A DNA stretch of 64,000 nt from Cryptomeria japonica (taxonomy: Eukaryota > Streptophyta > Pinopsida > Cupressales > Cupressaceae). Positions 11,050 to 21,273 of the stretch are shown one piece after another. The notes below the pieces were generated by a model. That model was not told the DNA's origin and did no database searches. It saw only the letters and a program-made list of their open reading frames with translations. The stretch covers positions 216,636,997 to 216,700,996 of the forward strand of contig NC_081406.1 of the NCBI RefSeq assembly GCF_030272615.1, in the 5' to 3' direction. Positions within the stretch are counted from its first letter, which is position 1, and the number at the start of each line of letters is the position of its first letter. The position numbers and the translations under genes are program-made.

Positions 11050-13150
11050 AAGTTTTGGAGCATTGTATAGGCTATAGATGTCAATTGGGGTCTAGATCAA
11101 GGATTCTTTGAGGAAAACATGAAATTCAATAATCTTGCCTGGAGGCCCGACACATTCCTTAGCAATTTCAGTATCTTTATTTTGAGTAATTATTATTGAT
11201 GCAAATAAACTTCATTGGAGTCATTGGCCACCCTTGGGTGCTCATCCATTGTATCTTATTCAAGATTATTCACTAAAACCCCTCTTATGGTTAGGCATTG
11301 GACTCCTAGTATGTTTATTATGCTTTGATGGAATAGAATTCTTGATTTTGGAAGTCATTATAATTGTTGTCATACAAATCAAAATTCTGAAATTAAATTC
11401 AGTCAATTATATTCTTGTATTGTGCTTCTCAAATATTAGTTTATTGGCAACTAGTCATGAATAAACATTAATATGCAAACTACTGAAATAAAACCCAAGC
11501 AAAAACCCTCAACAAAATAGTCTCAAAACATCATTACAGTAGTATAGATTTAAGAAAAATTTTAGTTCAGACTGGTTGGGGATCTTTCAATAACAACAAA
11601 TACTAGATAATAGATATAATTGAAAATCAAATTGATATAGACATGAAAACCTTCATGCATTCGAATGCTTCTAATAAACCTACACAAATACAAAAGAGAA
11701 AAAATGTTTGGCATTATTTGGGGACTTGACTTAGTCAAATCCCGATTTTGGTATTTCCACCTCCACAACAACAAGATAGATAAATAGAGGAGATAAGTGA
11801 ATTGATAGATAAGGGATGTGATAAATCCCCAAGATGCTTAAAGCCAATGGAAAATAGAAAGATATTATTAGAGAGGCTTGACAAAGTCAAGAGAGCTAGA
11901 AAGCTTATTGTGAGAGCTTGCGAGTGTTGTAGCAAATTAAAGATAGTTGTGAAAGCTGAGACAACCAAAGAGATTTCTTGAGAGAAGCAAGAGAGCCTCC
12001 ATGAATGAAAGAGATAGATTTCATTGAGTGAATATGAGGGAAAAAGAGTGTTGTCGAGCCATTTTAGAAGATTCCAAGCCATTTCCATCGACCTAGTTAG
12101 GTAAGAAGTGTCAAAATTATCATAACTAACATTTGAATGTTAAGATGTTGCAGAATGTTTGTGATGTGTGGATGTCTATGTGGTGAGATAGTGTCCAAAT
12201 AAATCATGCTAAAAAATGACGGGTGGCAAGAAAAACACACAAGTAATGAAAAACTGAAGCTAAAAGGTAGTTGATGAAAAGGTGTCTTAAGCATGTTGTG
12301 AGGAAAAAAGCTGATGCAAGGGCTGAAATGAGGCTACTCAAATGCTAGGGGAATGGGCACTAAAGTGGCTACAAAAGTGTAGGTGAAATTGCCAAGGGGT
12401 ATGCAATTTTTGACTTTATATTTTGCCCCAACTTTAGTAGACTTATGAATCAATATGAATAATTTTTTGTTGCATATATTTTTTTAGTTGATTTTTTAAG
12501 AAAAAGCACTTGTTATTTGGAAAGAGGTGTATTCCATAATGCATAAATTTTTTGATATTCATTTGAATTAACTTTGTCTTTTTTTTGTTGAAATGATGAT
12601 ATCAATACCTAGGGAAAAATATATTCTTTAATAATTTTTTCTTCTATTTTTCATTTTTCCCACATGTGTGAAACATAGTCCCTAATGTTCAATAAAAAGC
12701 TTACATTCATAAGAAATAAGAAATAAATATGTTAATGAAATTAAATATATTCAAAATTATACTTTTGGAAAGCTTATAATCAAGACTACATACTTACTTG
12801 AAAACAAAACTTCTAAATAGATTCATTTGAACCCCAAAAGCTAATGTAAAAGTGATTTTTTGTCAACATTTTGATGGGTGTTAATGAGACTCCATTGTAG
12901 GTATGATTTTAATGTAGAGGTGTTTTATCCAAGGGAGTTTGATCTAAGAGGCTATGATCTAGCCCTCTTCAATTAATTCCTTCAAATGAGATCTCTCAAG
13001 GCTTAAATCATTTTCAAAAAAAATAAAATTATACTTCTATTTATGCCTTAATTTGAGGCATATGTTTAATCTAATTACTATAATTTTGTTTATGCACTTG
13101 CTACATTCTTTTCCAGAATTTCATCATCATCATCATATATTAATCTAAAT
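11050..13150. other. No gene or defined element recognised
   Basis: AT-rich sequence with only short frames. The minus-strand frames at 11735-12294 are hydrophobic or serine-rich without family features and look like chance reads of A/G-rich DNA (repeated AAGAGAG words at 11870-12010). Confidence 0.5.
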
Positions 13151-13376
13151 TATAATTTAAAGTATTTTATGGATACCTAAGGCTTTTTTTGGTAGGGTCA
13201 TGAAAATATAAAACATTTTAAAATAACCAGTCTTAGTAAATTTGGGTAGGATTGCATTTAGCCTATAATTTAAAATATTTTATGGATACCTAAGGCTTTT
13301 TTTGGTAGGGTCATGAAAATATAAAACATTTTAAAATAACTAGTCTTAGTAAATTTGGGTAGGATTGCATTTAGCC
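13151..13376. repeat. 113-bp tandem duplication
   Basis: Copies at 13151-13263 and 13264-13376 appear to differ at only two positions. Each starts TATAATTTAAA and ends GCATTTAGCC. The near identity suggests a recent duplication in non-coding DNA. Confidence 0.9.
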
Positions 13377-13858
13377 TATACAACCTTGGTACAATAATTG
13401 TTTTGTTCCCTTTGCTAGTTACATTATAATTGGGATTAAGTAGGCAACCCTATAATTATAAGATTTTAATACAATAAAAGACAATGTAGTATAAAAAAAT
13501 GATAGCTTAGTAAGCATAGTAAGACCAATATAGTGAATGGAATTTATTTTAATTAACCTATAGAAATTGATCTACATAGAAGTTAGAATGACAATTGTAA
13601 ACACTCACCTACCTCTCATGCTTCACAATTCAATTGAATACATACAATTATTAGATCAATTAAATTATTTCAGCTGCCCTTGATATTAAAGTATTATATT
13701 GGTTCACATTTTGATTATATATAAAATTACATCTTTCATGCATGTGATAAGGTAATATTTAAGAGGTGAATCCCTTGGGGCAACTTTGGCTTAATCCTCT
13801 ACATAGATAAAATGAAATATTATAGCTCGAAAGGATTCTTAAAGGTTGAAAAAATAAT

Positions 13859-13868
13859 AGCACATTTT
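13859..13868. repeat. Target-site duplication AGCACATTTT (left)
   Basis: Identical to 14330-14339; the two flank the retroposon at 13869-14329. Confidence 0.75.
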
Positions 13869-14329
13869 TTTTTTGATGGAGGTACAAACTTGCGAGCACG
13901 ACAGCCCAGCAAGGGCATGAAGCCTGCGAGCTATCAGCCCAGTGAGGGCCTTCACAATGTATTTTTTGCCACTTGATATGGGGGCACGAGCCAATAGGCT
14001 GAACCTCTTCAACTAAGAGCCAATGACTGAGGGGTATCCATTACGCCAACTTCACCCTAGGCACAATCCCGACCTCATCCCTTATGAGAGCCAAGGACTG
14101 AGGGTATCCATTCCACCAAATTTGCCCAAGACACGATCTCGACCTCATCCCTTATGAGAGCCAAGGACTGAGGGGTATCCATTCCGCCAAATTCGCCCGA
14201 GGCACGATCCCGACCTCATCCCTTATGATGTCAGAGCCTTGTACTCAACAAGACTTGATCCCTAGCAGGGTCATTTGGAGCCATTCAACTTCACTAGTAG
14301 ACCAAGGGCCCATTGACAACAAAAAAAAA
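13869..14329 (-). mobile_element. SINE-like retroposon with T-run / A-run ends
   Basis: This 461-bp insert is much richer in GC than its surroundings and is flanked by a 10-bp duplication AGCACATTTT. On the minus strand it starts GTTGTCAATGGGCCC near 14320 and ends in an A run (T run on plus at 13866-13874). Read that way, TGGTCTACTAG resembles a Pol III box A and GGATCAAGTCT matches 8 of 11 positions of the box B consensus, 43 bases downstream. An A run also ends the plus strand at 14321-14330, so the minus orientation is preferred but not certain. A diverged relative lies at 5998-6112. The insertion event is well supported; the tRNA-type promoter is inference. Confidence 0.65.
14016..14227. 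repeat. Three tandem 70-71-bp units inside the SINE-like element
   Basis: Units start AGAGCCAA at 14016, 14087 and 14157 and end CCTCATCCCTTATG. Units two and three are closer to each other than to unit one. The related copy at 5998-6112 has a single unit. Confidence 0.9.
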
Positions 14330-14339
14330 AGCACATTTT
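14330..14339. repeat. Target-site duplication AGCACATTTT (right)
   Basis: Identical to 13859-13868. Confidence 0.75.
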
Positions 14340-14887
14340 ATAATAATGCATCTCCAATCAAAATGAAAGTCATACTTTCAAAATCTAACCAAACATATCA
14401 AAACACAGTTGTTACATTTGATTAACATCATGTAAAAGATGATTTGACTCAACACATAAAAGGTGATAGTGTACAACTCAAATATTGTTTAATAATAGGA
14501 CAACCAACACATATTCTCACCTAACAGTTTAGTAGAAGACTTGAGAAGTTTTTAAAAAATAAAGCAATGCTTGATTTAACCTTTCAAATTTAAAAAGGGA
14601 ATCTAACATTATAGATTAATCCCATAAATGAACACATTCACTATCAATGATTTTACTTTTTCTTTCATAGCTTAAAATAACCGCATTCACATAATATAAG
14701 ATAAAAAAATTATCTATTGAAAGGACAAGAAGGATAATTATATTCACAAGGGCATCACCATCATGATGAAGCAGAAATAATGAAGATATTTTAAAAGAGG
14801 TAGATATTTACACAACTTGAAAAGTGGTAATGCATAACCCTAAATGGTTCTTGAAGAACTATTACCCATAAACATAATTTCAGCTGT
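14340..14887. other. No gene seen (downstream of the DUF538 locus)
   Basis: AT-rich sequence beyond the 3' ends of the minus-strand DUF538 copies. No coding frame is recognisable. Confidence 0.5.
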
Positions 14888-15037
14888 TCATGAGCCCTGA
14901 ATGAGCGAATGTGAGGCTCCTCCAACACAATCTAACCCAAATCCACATTGTGGGCAATCAATGAAATCAGAGACATGAAAAGAATGAGAGAAAGAACCCA
15001 CATAAAACTTCAAGTCATCCCCTGCCCTCAACACTTT
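14888..15037 (-). pseudogene. C-terminal fragment of a second DUF538 copy
   Basis: Just after the stop of the upstream DUF538 frame, a 150-bp stretch in another frame reads KVLRAGDDLKFYVGSFSHSF, then HVSDFIDCPQCGFGLDCVGG, and ends at a stop at 14888. It aligns with the last 36 residues of the neighbouring copy (KVLREGDALVFYVGSFSASF, ...PQYGCGLD), with about a quarter to a third of positions different. It is therefore a diverged paralogue end, not a fresh duplicate. It keeps the CxxCGxG(L/F)DC-type terminus typical of the family, which the upstream copy has lost. No upstream exon of its own is present. Confidence 0.75.
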
Positions 15038-15045
15038 GTGGGCAT

Positions 15046-15444
15046 TCAATCAAGGCCACAGCCATATTGTGGGCATTCACTGAAATCGCTGACAGGAAAA
15101 GAAGCAGAGAAAGAACCCACATAGAACACCAATGCATCTCCTTCCCTCAAAACCTTATTAATACTGAGATAGAAAAACAAGACCTTAACACTGATACCAT
15201 CCAACTCATTCAACGAATTCAGGCCAATCTTACCAGTAAATGTCTTGTTATATTTGAGGTGATAAGAATCGATCTGAAAGCTGCAAGAGGAGTCCAAATT
15301 CACTACGAAGCTCCCATCGCTGGAATCCAAACTGTAGCTTTCAACGTTGCTGGGCAAAAGGCCAATAGGGAGCCCATGTTCCTCAAGCACTCTGTACGCC
15401 GTTGTCGGATCACAGGACTTGGGGGAAAACATTAAAAGCGCCAT
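15046..15444 (-). CDS. DUF538-family protein (short, leader incomplete)
   Basis: This is the only host-type gene recognised in the window. The 132-residue frame starts at ATG 15444 (MALLMFSPKSCDP). It contains the DUF538 hallmarks in order: TAYRVLEEHGLPIGLLPSNV near residues 14-33, LDSSDGSFVVNLDSSCSFQI, the LKYNKTFTGKI strand pair, LNELDGISVKVLFFYLSINK, and a C-terminal FYVGSFSASFPVSDFSECPQ. Family members are small plant proteins, often with a signal peptide, and their biochemical role is not firmly known. Here the leader is odd: the frame stays open upstream through a hydrophobic stretch RLASLLIFTCNTLMALLMF that looks like a signal peptide but lacks a Met before MALL, so the original start may be lost. 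The stop falls at GLD, just short of the usual terminal Cys. It may be a gene or a recent pseudogene. Confidence 0.8.
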   Translation of the reverse strand: MALLMFSPKSCDPTTAYRVLEEHGLPIGLLPSNVESYSLDSSDGSFVVNLDSSCSFQIDSYHLKYNKTFTGKIGLNSLNELDGISVKVLFFYLSINKVLREGDALVFYVGSFSASFPVSDFSECPQYGCGLD

Positions 15445-16056
15445 CAAAGTGTTGCAGGTGAAGATGAGAAGGGAAGCTAAGCGATATCTTAACTTATTGT
15501 TGAAGGAGGTGAGAAGGAAATTGACGCTACGTAATGATTCGTGTCGTGTTACGCTTTATCAGAGGTTACACTTGCCCAGTATATTCGGAGAAGACGTGAC
15601 AAAACTAAAGATTATTCTTTCGTACCGTCGTTCAAGGCTAGAGTTTGAATCGGCTTTGGTTTACTTATCGATAAGGTTAAACGGTCGGTCATTACCTTGT
15701 ACGATTCTAGAAGTTGTGTACTTTTTGTATATTCTTATCATTAGAATGAGGAAAGTATATACCATTGTATTTATTTATGGAATGATGTGTAAATTAATAT
15801 ATTTTAATGATATAACGATGAAAATTGTGTTGTTAGCATGTCATAATGATGACTCAGTCATGTTAGGAAGATCTAATGAAGAAGTATCTAGTCATGTAGA
15901 AAAGAGCCACAAACATAAATTTACAACAAAATGACTTAGCTGATGCTTAGGAAAATCTTGAAAGAAGGAAAAACTTAACCTCTAGAAGATTCCTCATCTT
16001 CTTATTGAATTCTCAAGCAAGTTACAATCTACAATGATTTCAAATTTAAGGCCTAT
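15445..16056. other. Upstream region of the DUF538 gene
   Basis: It holds the in-frame, Met-less hydrophobic extension of the DUF538 frame (to about 15560, where an in-frame TAA closes it), then AT-rich DNA up to the gypsy LTR. The plus-strand frame across 15347-15934 is the antisense of this locus and is not credible. Confidence 0.55.
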
Positions 16057-17572
16057 TGATGCAGAGGTGGGAGGATGCCTAGGGACTCTTACAAACAGGG
16101 TTTCAAATCACCAAGGTAGGCAAACACATAGGGAGATCTTTCTCCCAACTTACCTAGCAAATGAGGCCTCCTAGACCTAGGCAAAATGGGCTCAATTTGG
16201 TGTATGCATTTAAATGACTTGGGACCTCAAGGGTAGGCTTCACAAACATCTTAGGGCATCCAAACTAACATGTTCCAAGCATTGATTAAAGTCTCTAGCA
16301 TGAAGAATGGTGTGACACTTCACAACCACCCCAAATTCCTAGTAGCCCTCCTTTTTAGGACTGGTGAAAAGATCTATGTACTCATACCCCTTCTCCAAAA
16401 TCTAACACCTGATTTGAGTACCCTTTTCACAACCCTAAAACATATCCCAAGGTGACCATAGGGGTTTTGGATCATGTTCATCAAAAATTGGCTTCTACTG
16501 CTACACTAGAGCCCCAATTAGCCCTCTTTTCCAAAGCAAGTGCCCTATTATTGCACTCCACCACTCAACCGATGGTATGGACCAATGTAACTCATCACCA
16601 AACTGACCAGTACATAGGTTTGGACACCCAAATTTGATAAAATTTCAACAGTTTGTAATTTTGACACCGCAACCAAACACATTTAGCCCTGTCACATAGG
16701 GATGCCAAATCCAGTGCATCATTTTTCCCTCTGCAACCTTGATACCCTGCACCAAAATCAATGGGAACATTGAAACAACAAGCAAAAATAGCATTCCACC
16801 AAGTCCTAGCATTTTTCCTTAGTGGAATGGTGGTTTATTAACATTTTAGTGTCAAAACCCTAGTTTAGGAGTGTTTCAAACCCATTTATGGAAAAAACAC
16901 TTCTATCTTCCTCAATACTCAATGGATTTGAGCCAAATCATTGCCAAAATAAAGGTAACTCACTCCTTTGTCAAAATCAATGAGTGTTAGTGCATGACCA
17001 GAACGTACAGAGAAGTACACGTTGCTGCAGTGTGGGAAAAATAGTGAATTTGTAGAGAATCAATGATAATCTCCTATTCACTTCCAAAACTGATCAACAA
17101 CCCTTGCCTCAACCTTAGGGAGGCATATTTAACATGTCAAAGGTAGTTTCCAATGGTCCCAACCAATTTTCAAAGTGGGTGACCATTGGACATGTGCATT
17201 GCAACATTTCATTATTACAAAGTTGTCAAGCAAATTTTATAACTTTTTTCTCACATTTGACAAAACTTTGTATATGGATCCAATATGACTTCCTATCATC
17301 AAAACATACCTAATTAGACCATGTTCAAATGAACATTTGAACAAGATTACACACCATGAATACATCATTTGACATTTTGACACATTGTGCCATTACAAGG
17401 ACAACATTACCCTTTTAGGCCATTACACAATGTATGTCTTCTTATTGGATTTCACAACTTCACAAAAATGGTCCTTAGGACCTTATTATAGACCTTAACA
17501 TAAAACAAAACTTAAAAGACCCAATTTGGCCTCATGGAGGTATTAAGGCATTGGGTGCCCGTGCACCATACA
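16057..17572 (-). repeat. 3' LTR of a minus-strand gypsy element (inner end approximate)
   Basis: The plus strand starts TGATGCAGAGGTGGGAGG at 16057. The first ~390 bp are repeated in the same direction at 19703-20090, with a PBS next to that copy. The inner end is set at GCACCATACA because the minus strand then begins TGTATGGTGC, but this boundary is a guess. Confidence 0.7.
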
Positions 17573-18350
17573 CCTGGGGTGAGAAAGATTTCATGCTCTA
17601 AATGAAATGAGTTTTTGAACTGATACTCCATGTTGGTTGATGTCCTCCTCTTAATACTCAATGCCCCTGACCTCTTAAAGCTCTTTCAATAGGTACACCC
17701 TACCATGGATTCAAATAGTGCAAATTTGCATTGTGTCTTGCACCCTTGAACTTGGTACCACCTAGATATTGTGCCATCATTACATAATAATTTGTTGAGT
17801 GTCTTTTAACCTATTCCTCATCATAAACTGATGTTGGATCTACTTTGACATCTGCACACATGTCCTTATCAACTACCTTTCGACTTATCCTTTTTTCCAC
17901 CTTTGTTGTATGCTTAAACTCAGTCACATACCCTTGCCAAATATTGTTATTGACTTCATCTTGTACCTTTATCACTATCCGTGAGATCTCCGCCCTCAAG
18001 ACCTCTACCTAATCACTTTTACCAACCTCTATTCTGATAGCACTAGACTACCTCCTCACCTCTTTTTCTTGAAAAGGACATGCCATTGTCCCTATCACAA
18101 TTTCATCATACCTTTCTAATAAATCTTGTACCTTCAAGGTCAATTCATCCCTGATCTTTTGTTGGATTGTCTTGTCAACATTTCATCTCCTTTTCTCACC
18201 GTAATCAAATTACTCCTTACTTCTACCATCTCAATACCTTCAAGCCTTGAAGTGGCTACCACCTTGTCATGTCTTTCTTCTTCTATGTTCACAAACTCCT
18301 TGCCAAACATGATGACTTTTGCTACCTTGGATTTCTCTTTTGTCATCTCC
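17573..18350 (-). pseudogene. Gypsy interior downstream of protease, no RT found
   Basis: Fragments on the minus strand (17811-17999 and 18140-18346) read as charged sequence such as VAKVIMFGKEFVNIEEE and DMCADVKVDPTS. They probably continue the polyprotein after protease. No RT, RNase H or integrase motif appears between protease and the 3' LTR, so those domains are deleted or were never present. Confidence 0.45.
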
Positions 18351-18745
18351 CTACAATGGTGTTAGTATAAAGGTGTTTCCATCCTTTTCAATGGTGTAAG
18401 TGTTATCCCTACCATCATATATGGCATTCTTGTCAAATTGCCATGGTCTCCCAAGTAATAAATGACAACAATCCATTGACACAACATTACATAATATTCT
18501 ATCCTTGTACCCACCAATTTGAAACTCAACTACAACTTGTTCATTCACCAAAATAGACTGGTCATCACTCAACCAAGATATATTATAGGGTGTCTCATGA
18601 GGGATTATTTCTAACTTCAATTTCACTTCTCCTTTCACCACCACTTGAATTAGAACCCTTCTTCTCAAGACATTTGAATGTTGGATGACCAAACTCACCA
18701 CAATGAGAGAATCTACCTAAAAATGTATTTTAACTTCTACCTCCA
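18351..18745 (-). pseudogene. Gypsy knuckle plus aspartic-protease-like domain
   Basis: The zinc-knuckle segment at about 18740-18680 reads FSHCGEFGHPTFKC; the first Cys of the CX2CX4HX4C motif is Phe, one base change from Cys. The retropepsin-like fold follows (18701-18351), with VVVEFQIGGYKDRILCNVVS and the C-terminal LLLGRPWQFD strand typical of plant gypsy proteases. The usual catalytic D-S/T-G is not evident in the surviving stretch. The polyprotein would act in particle maturation. Gag lies upstream at 19.2-19.6 kb on the same strand. Confidence 0.7.
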
Positions 18746-19197
18746 CCAAATATACCTCTGGAACCTCTGAATCAACCTCTTGTATCTGCACCTTGGTCCT
18801 TGCTTTTGTTTCTCTTCTTGGTCTTCAAATGACTATTTTGTTCCCCTTCATCTACTAGTGCTACCTCTGCCTCGTCATTGTATTTCTTGCTTCCTCTTCA
18901 ACTTCTCTTATGCTCTAAACATGATTTGGAAACACTCCTTAACTATCCTAGGACTGATTATGCTTATCTCATCTTCGATGTTGAATCTTAGGCAATTCAA
19001 GTACCTATCCACCTAGTCCCTCTCATTCTCCACATGACTAGACCTGATACTAAGTATATGGAACTCCTTAGTATAGGTTGCCACATCCAAATCTCTTTGT
19101 TTCAAGTTCTAGAGCTTCCTAAACACTTGCACTTCATAATCAACATGTAAGAATTGTGCCTTCAACTTGGACACCATCCAGTCCCATGAGTTTATCA

Positions 19198-19610
19198 TTA
19201 ATTTTTATTCTTCACCCTCTCTCCTTGGATATAATTCCACCATGTCAAGGCAAATCCCTTCAACTGGGTCTTGGAAAACTTGATCTTCTTGTCCCTTGCT
19301 ATCTCTTTGTACTCAAAATAGTTGTTTAGAGCATCCACCCACTCTATCACTTCTTCAACATACATCTTTCCCCCATACATAGGCAGGTCCATCTTCACAT
19401 TGGAGGTCTCTCCCTTCACAACTTCAAAACATTCAAAATCCTTCTCTCTTCATGATCCATCTCATCTTCTTGAGGTCTTTCAGGAGGGTTTCCATCTTCA
19501 CTCTCTCCTTCACTTCCCCTATCCCTTCTCTCTCTTTCCTTTAATTCTTCCAACTCTTTTCCTAGGGATTTCAATTCCCTAGCCACTGTTGAACCACCTT
19601 TTGGAGGCAA
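19198..19610 (-). pseudogene. Gypsy gag core (fragmented)
   Basis: The N-terminal part (19610-19416) begins at a TTG rather than ATG, reads PPKGGSTV, and carries a charged coiled-coil-like run with ELKSLGKELEELKERERR. After a stop the gag core follows in another frame (19419-19198): DLPMYGGKMYVEEVIEWVDA, then FALTWWNYIQGE, the hydrophobic-WW signature of gypsy capsids. Sequence to 18750 is a decayed continuation. The PBS is 78 bases upstream of the coding start. Confidence 0.75.
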
Positions 19611-19687
19611 CTTGTCTTGACCACTGCAACTACTCCTTCTTCACATTTCAAACTTCAACCTTCTCCTCTTTCCCAATCAAAACCTTT

Positions 19688-19699
19688 TCTCTGATACCA
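19688..19699 (-). promoter_or_regulatory. Primer-binding site, initiator tRNA-Met
   Basis: The minus strand reads TGGTATCAGAGA three bases inside the LTR that starts at 19703; 11 of 12 bases match the initiator-Met PBS. Confidence 0.85.
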
Positions 19700-19702
19700 C
19701 TT

Positions 19703-20090
19703 TGATGCAGAGGTGGGAGGATTCTTAGGGAGTCTTACAAATAGGGTTTCAAATCACCAAGGTAGGCAAACACATAGGGAGAGTTTTCTCCCAACTTACC
19801 TAGGAAACTAGGCCTCCTAAACCTAGACAAAATGGGCTCAATTTGGTGTATGCATTTAAATGACTTGGTACCTCAATGGAAGGCATCCAAAAAATATTAG
19901 GGAATCCAAACTAACATGTTCCAAGAATTTATTAAAGTCTCTAGCATGAAGAATGGTTTGACACTTCACAACCACCACAAATTCCTAGTAGCCCTCCTTT
20001 TTAGGAATAGTGAAAAGATCTCTCTACTCAACCCCCTTCTCAAAAAACTAACACTTGATTTGAGTACCCTTTTCAAAGCCCTAAAACTAT
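19703..20090 (-). repeat. 5' LTR of the gypsy element, truncated
   Basis: This is a direct repeat of 16057-16445, cut off at 20090 where a copia LTR begins with TGGAATCCAAG. The lost part is not found on the far side within the window. Confidence 0.8.
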
Positions 20091-21018
20091 TGGAATCCAA
20101 GAACACTGGGAGGGGGGCCTGAATTAGTGTTCTACCAGAATGATCAATTTTAACATATTAAAAAATGTATTCACCAACTGATATACCGGTACATATAAGA
20201 TTGAAATAAGTCAAGCAACCAATAAGCCAATCACACAAATGAATACCATAGCACAAAGATTTATATGTGGAAAACATCAAAGAGGAAAAACCACGGTGGG
20301 ATTTATGACCCACAATATCAATCCACTGGCCATATGAAGAGATATTACAAAATATAGGTGCCTGCACTTGCAGGAAGGCTTACAGCTTAGAGCACACTTC
20401 TCATTCACAAAAGGAGCATCATTGACTACATACAAATCCAGACTACAATTAGGAGAAATGATTGAACTGCAAAGATAACATCTTCTATGCCTAAATACAG
20501 TTCCGGTTAAGCTCTGTTTGTTTCGATCTGAAACCCTAAACCCTTACCGGAATACCCTCTTACATAAATATCCTCACATACATGATCTCTCTCATATATC
20601 TTGCATCTCCTTCATTATTTCCTCATACATACATAGCCATACTTTTTTATTTTATTTTTAACAAAATGATCTAATCAATTGACCTATATACCCTTTACAA
20701 ATCATCATGCCTTATGTCGGCTTACAAAGATAATTACAATATGAATATACATGTTGGCTAAATAACATAAATACATGAATATAAAAAATAATTTTTGATG
20801 CTAGATCTCCCAAATGATGTCGGCCTCCAATACCGATAACCTGATTATAAACCGTGTTGGCCTACATTGTTGGTAACCAAAGAAATCCATCCAACCTGTC
20901 GGTGTCAATGCCGGTGAAGTGTCTATCGGTACACTACCAAATAAAAATATGAAGCCGGAACATGTTGCCATCAATGACAACATATTGAAACCAACCAATT
21001 GAGTGTCAATTGCCAACA
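20091..21018 (-). repeat. 3' LTR of a minus-strand copia-type element
   Basis: The plus strand begins TGGAATCCAAGAAC and ends ATTGCCAACA, so the minus strand begins TGTTGGCAATTG. A textbook polypurine tract (CCAAAGGGGGAGAT on minus) sits directly inside at 21019-21032. No partner LTR is present, because the element is cut at 22288. Confidence 0.75.
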
Positions 21019-21032
21019 ATCTCCCCCTTTGG
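21019..21032 (-). promoter_or_regulatory. Polypurine tract
   Basis: The minus strand reads CCAAAGGGGGAGAT next to the 3' LTR. Similar purine tracts occur further inside at about 21095 and 21174. Confidence 0.8.
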
Positions 21033-21273
21033 CATTGATGGCAACAATCGTGTGAAAAATGATCATGGTTTCCAACTGTCGGTTTCATCCTAAGCTTGCT
21101 CCCCCTGAGTTGAATATCCATCTGAACAAAATACTCCATACCTCCGAATCTCCTAAATATTTTTCACCTATACTCCCCCTTTGACATCAATTCCAAAAAA
21201 TACCAAAAAGAAAAAACTGGGATGAAAAAGATGAAGGGTTTTATAAGGAATGTCCCAATATACCTTACTGGAG

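Noticed and set aside
10852..12294. Minus-strand frames of 62-117 residues
   Set aside because: No recognisable domain; several begin at TTG and read through A/G-rich DNA.
15347..15934. 195-residue plus-strand frame
   Set aside because: It is antisense to the DUF538 gene and its leader; the composition is random and there is no family feature.
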